Part shown: positions 5,839 to 6,269 of the stretch, piece by piece | Numbering within the stretch: the stretch's first letter is position 1 | Layout: each line of letters begins with the position of its first letter | NCBI GenBank assembly: GCA_031277075.1 | Contig: JAISLV010000096.1 | Span: 1-6,269 of the forward strand | Length of the DNA stretch: 6,269 nucleotides | Direction: 5' to 3' | Source of the DNA: Endomicrobium sp. | Lineage (GTDB): Bacteria > Elusimicrobiota > Endomicrobiia > Endomicrobiales > Endomicrobiaceae | Translations under genes and position numbers: made by a program | Notes under the pieces: model-generated | Databases searched by the model: none | The model's input: only the letters and a program-made list of their open reading frames with translations | Told to the model about the DNA's origin: nothing

Positions 5839-5857
5839 AGGGTTTTTATAGACGCCC
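5839..5857 (-). repeat. 19-bp inverted repeat, right arm
   Basis: AGGGTTTTTATAGACGCCC begins on the base after the decarboxylase stop codon and is the exact reverse complement of 4175-4193. It runs into CCCTAAAGGGC, which can form a small hairpin, and then GGGCATTAG (5862-5870), the reverse complement of 4192-4200. Confidence 0.9.
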
Positions 5858-5895
5858 TAAAGGGCATTAGAGTTTGTAGAGACGCTCAAAAGGAG
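5842..5895 (+). repeat. Imperfect 30-bp-period tandem duplication before the DksA-like gene
   Basis: The segment from 5842 (GTTTTTATAGACGCCCTAAAG) is repeated from 5872 (GTTTGTAGAGACGCTCAAAAG), with 18 of 24 bases equal over 5842-5865 and 5872-5895. The second unit ends in AAAAGGAG, so the ribosome binding site of the next gene lies inside the duplicated sequence. Confidence 0.5.
5891..5895 (+). promoter_or_regulatory. Ribosome binding site of the DksA-like gene
   Basis: AGGAG, within AAAAGGAGATG, is eight bases upstream of the ATG at 5904 and decides that start. No separate promoter is clear in the 65-base gap, so read-through from the decarboxylase gene is likely. Confidence 0.8.
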
Positions 5896-5903
5896 ATGTT
5901 ATA

Positions 5904-6260
5904 ATGAATAAAAAGGACACGGCGGAATTAAAAAAAGTTTTAATACAAAAAAAAGCCGAGCTTTTAAATAAAATCCAAAACGCTCAAAAAGAATTAGACG
6001 CCGACGCTATAGACACCAATGTCGGCGACGAAATTGACACTGCGACGCAAAACAGCCAAAAAGAAATGTTTTTTGAGTTTTCGGCAAACGATAAAATCAC
6101 TATGGACGCCATCAACGACGCCATAGGAAAAATTGAAAAAAACGAATACGGAAAATGCGAGTGCTGCGGGCAGGCGATTTCAGATGAAAGATTAAAGGCG
6201 CTCCCTTGGAGCCGCTATTGTATTCAATGTCAGGAAGAAGCCGAAAGACCAAGAAAATAA
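5904..6260 (+). CDS. dksA: DksA/TraR-family zinc-finger transcription regulator
   Basis: This 118-residue cytoplasmic protein should bind RNA polymerase in its secondary channel and adjust promoter activity, as DksA does together with ppGpp. Residues about 5-33 and 57-80 are charged helices that would form the two strands of a coiled coil. Between them is DEIDTA (42-47), a match to the DxxDxA motif at the coiled-coil tip that is essential in E. coli DksA. The C-terminal part is a four-cysteine zinc finger: Cys85 and Cys88 in CECC, and Cys106 and Cys109 in CIQC. EYGKCECCGQAISDERLKAL is typical of the family. At 118 residues it is shorter than E. coli DksA (151) but in the common size range of DksA-like proteins in other phyla. 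Both cysteine pairs and the tip motif being intact argues for a functional regulator rather than a plasmid TraR relic. The symbol rests on family resemblance. Confidence 0.92.
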   Translation: MNKKDTAELKKVLIQKKAELLNKIQNAQKELDADAIDTNVGDEIDTATQNSQKEMFFEFSANDKITMDAINDAIGKIEKNEYGKCECCGQAISDERLKALPWSRYCIQCQEEAERPRK

Positions 6261-6269
6261 AAAGGCGCA

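Noticed and set aside
4175..5857. Active transposon carrying the decarboxylase
   Set aside because: The inverted repeat is present, but there is no transposase, no target-site duplication, and the decarboxylase matches its neighbours in codon style.

Overview
The window comes from an AT-rich bacterial chromosome with many A/T-ending codons (AAA, ATA, TTA, TTT) and scattered GCG/GCC-rich patches. All genes read on the + strand. Both tRNA genes lack an encoded CCA, so a tRNA nucleotidyltransferase must add it. Short palindromic and inverted repeats sit between the genes. This style would suit a member of the Elusimicrobiota such as an Endomicrobium-like gut bacterium. That assignment is an impression from sequence style and gene content, not a proven one; no rRNA or marker gene is present to settle it.

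Positions 1-3788 hold a Dpp/Opp-type peptide ABC importer. They contain the C-terminal half of a periplasmic substrate-binding protein (cut by the window edge), two membrane permeases (DppB and DppC types) and one ATPase (DppD type). Two features are unusual. A 360-bp island of repeats (730-1089) separates the binding protein from the permeases. The ATPase is short, apparently lacking the C-terminal region usual in DppD/OppD, and no DppF-type partner ATPase follows it. The transporter would bind oligopeptides or a similar solute outside the membrane, pass it through the DppB/DppC pore and power the step by ATP hydrolysis.

Positions 3789-4356 hold a near-consensus sigma70-type promoter (3865-3893), tRNA-Cys(GCA), tRNA-Val(GAC), and then a gene-free leader of about 200 bases with several potential RNA hairpins, some mutually exclusive.

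Positions 4357-5838 encode a PLP-dependent Orn/Lys/Arg decarboxylase of the short, Gram-positive SpeA-like type, probably feeding polyamine synthesis. A perfect 19-bp inverted repeat brackets this gene; one copy lies in the leader and the other starts on the base after the stop codon. Positions 5904-6260 encode a DksA/TraR-type zinc-finger regulator with both the C4 zinc site and the DxxDxA tip motif, preceded by a strong ribosome binding site. The last nine bases carry nothing recognisable.

I found no CRISPR array, transposase, phage gene or obvious new multi-gene system. The observations most worth a second look are the repeat pair around the decarboxylase, the structured leader, the repeat island inside the transporter cluster, and the single short ATPase.
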